Positions 5,479 through 5,971 of a DNA stretch of 5,971 bases are shown here, piece by piece. The DNA is taken from NCBI GenBank assembly GCA_021784265.1, contig JAJXTA010000207.1, positions 1 through 5,971 on the forward strand, written 5' to 3'. The stretch is from a bacterium. GTDB lineage: Bacteria > Verrucomicrobiota > Verrucomicrobiia > Limisphaerales > J093. The number at the start of each line of letters is the position of its first letter. The first letter of the stretch is position 1. A program made the translations under genes and the position numbers. The notes beneath the pieces were generated by a model. It saw nothing but the letters and a program-made list of their open reading frames with translations, was not told the origin of the DNA and made no database searches.

Positions 5479-5971
5479 TCAGTGCGCCCGCTCTGTCCCC
5501 GCCGGACGATACGCCGGATTTGGCGTCGGCATTTGCGCACCCACGCGCTGCCGCCACGCCGCCAACTTGCGCTCCAAGGCTTGCGCCTGGGCCGGCAGCC
5601 GGCCCGCCAGATTGTGCTGTTCGCCCACATCGGCCTTCAGATCGTACAGCTCGAGGTGATGGTCTTCGTAAAACTCGATGAGTTTGAGGTTGCCTGCGCG
5701 GACCGCGCCACCCGGCCGCCCCCCTTGGTTGGCGTAGTGCGGGTAATGCCAGAAGAGATCACGCGGCGCCAGGGTCCCCCGTTGGCGGAGGAGGGGGACG
5801 AGGCTCACGCCGTCAAGCTCCCGGTCGGGTGGGGCCGCCCCGGTCAGGGCCAGGATCGTGGGGTAGAAATCCACGCTCGATACCGGCGTGGCGCAGACCG
5901 TGGCGGGCTGCACCACTCCCGGCCATTTGATGATCAACGGCTCGCGGATTCCGCCCTCATACAAATAGCCC
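5479..5971 (-). CDS. Type I (formylglycine-dependent) sulfatase, C-terminal part, 5' end outside window
   Basis: The minus-strand frame is open to the window edge and reads GYLYEGGIREPLIIKWPGV, a conserved C-terminal sulfatase region. 163 complete residues are visible, compared with about 450-500 for the family. Further landmarks are SSVDFYPTILALTG, LDGVSLVPLL, LFWHYPHYANQGGRPGGAVR, LKLIEFYEDHHLELYDL and EQHNLAG, typical of the alkaline-phosphatase fold's final subdomain in arylsulfatase A-like enzymes. Such enzymes hydrolyse sulfate esters, often on sulfated polysaccharides, and are usually exported. The catalytic CxPxR motif, metal ligands and any signal peptide lie outside the window, so activity cannot be judged. 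The TTG at 5964 that could pass for a start is an internal leucine of the conserved YLYEGG sequence. The tail GAQMPTPNPAY is common among planctomycete sulfatases. The product ends at the TGA at 5479-5481. Confidence 0.93.
   Translation of the reverse strand, partial: GYLYEGGIREPLIIKWPGVVQPATVCATPVSSVDFYPTILALTGAAPPDRELDGVSLVPLLRQRGTLAPRDLFWHYPHYANQGGRPGGAVRAGNLKLIEFYEDHHLELYDLKADVGEQHNLAGRLPAQAQALERKLAAWRQRVGAQMPTPNPAYRPAGTERAH

Noticed and set aside
1..5971. Mobile element, CRISPR array, phage defence system or tRNA/rRNA gene
   Set aside because: No repeat-spacer pattern, terminal inverted repeats, transposase or integrase motifs, or RNA gene signatures were seen on either strand.

Overview
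This is a GC-rich bacterial window, most likely from a planctomycete. The clearest clue is the sulfatase tail at the right edge. Its C-terminal wording (NQGGRPGGAVR, KLIEFYEDHHLELYDL, GAQMPTPNPAY) is of the type abundant in Planctomycetes. Weak Shine-Dalgarno use and small membrane proteins fit this but do not prove it. No rRNA, tRNA, CRISPR array, transposase or integrase is visible.

Left edge (1-1224, + strand): the C-terminal 407 residues of a CzcA/CusA-type RND efflux pump inner-membrane subunit. A 99-bp convergent gap follows (1225-1323).

Centre (4334 down to 1324, - strand): a compact three-gene operon. Its order of transcription is a HAD-superfamily phosphatase, a protein distantly resembling deoxyhypusine synthase, and a PfkB-family sugar kinase most like the heptose kinase domain of HldE. 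The last two genes overlap by 4 bp (ATGA) and the first two are 12 bp apart. A perfect TTGACA box lies just upstream of the HAD ATG, placed so that the transcript would start almost at the ATG. A phosphatase, a kinase and a Rossmann-like enzyme in one operon suggest a small sugar-phosphate or nucleoside-type pathway. The substrate cannot be read from the sequence. This operon is the most interesting part of the window.

Right-centre (4449-5397, + strand): divergent from the operon lies a 47-residue single-span membrane protein. After a GC-rich spacer of 295 bp comes a 169-residue envelope protein with a signal peptide, a short coiled coil, a collagen-like Pro/Gly linker and two C-terminal membrane spans.

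Right edge (5971 down to 5479, - strand): the C-terminal part of a type I sulfatase. It converges with the envelope protein gene across an 81-bp gap holding a strong GC hairpin.

The five transcription units show no obvious common task apart from the three-gene operon. The rest looks like ordinary envelope and catabolic gene content.
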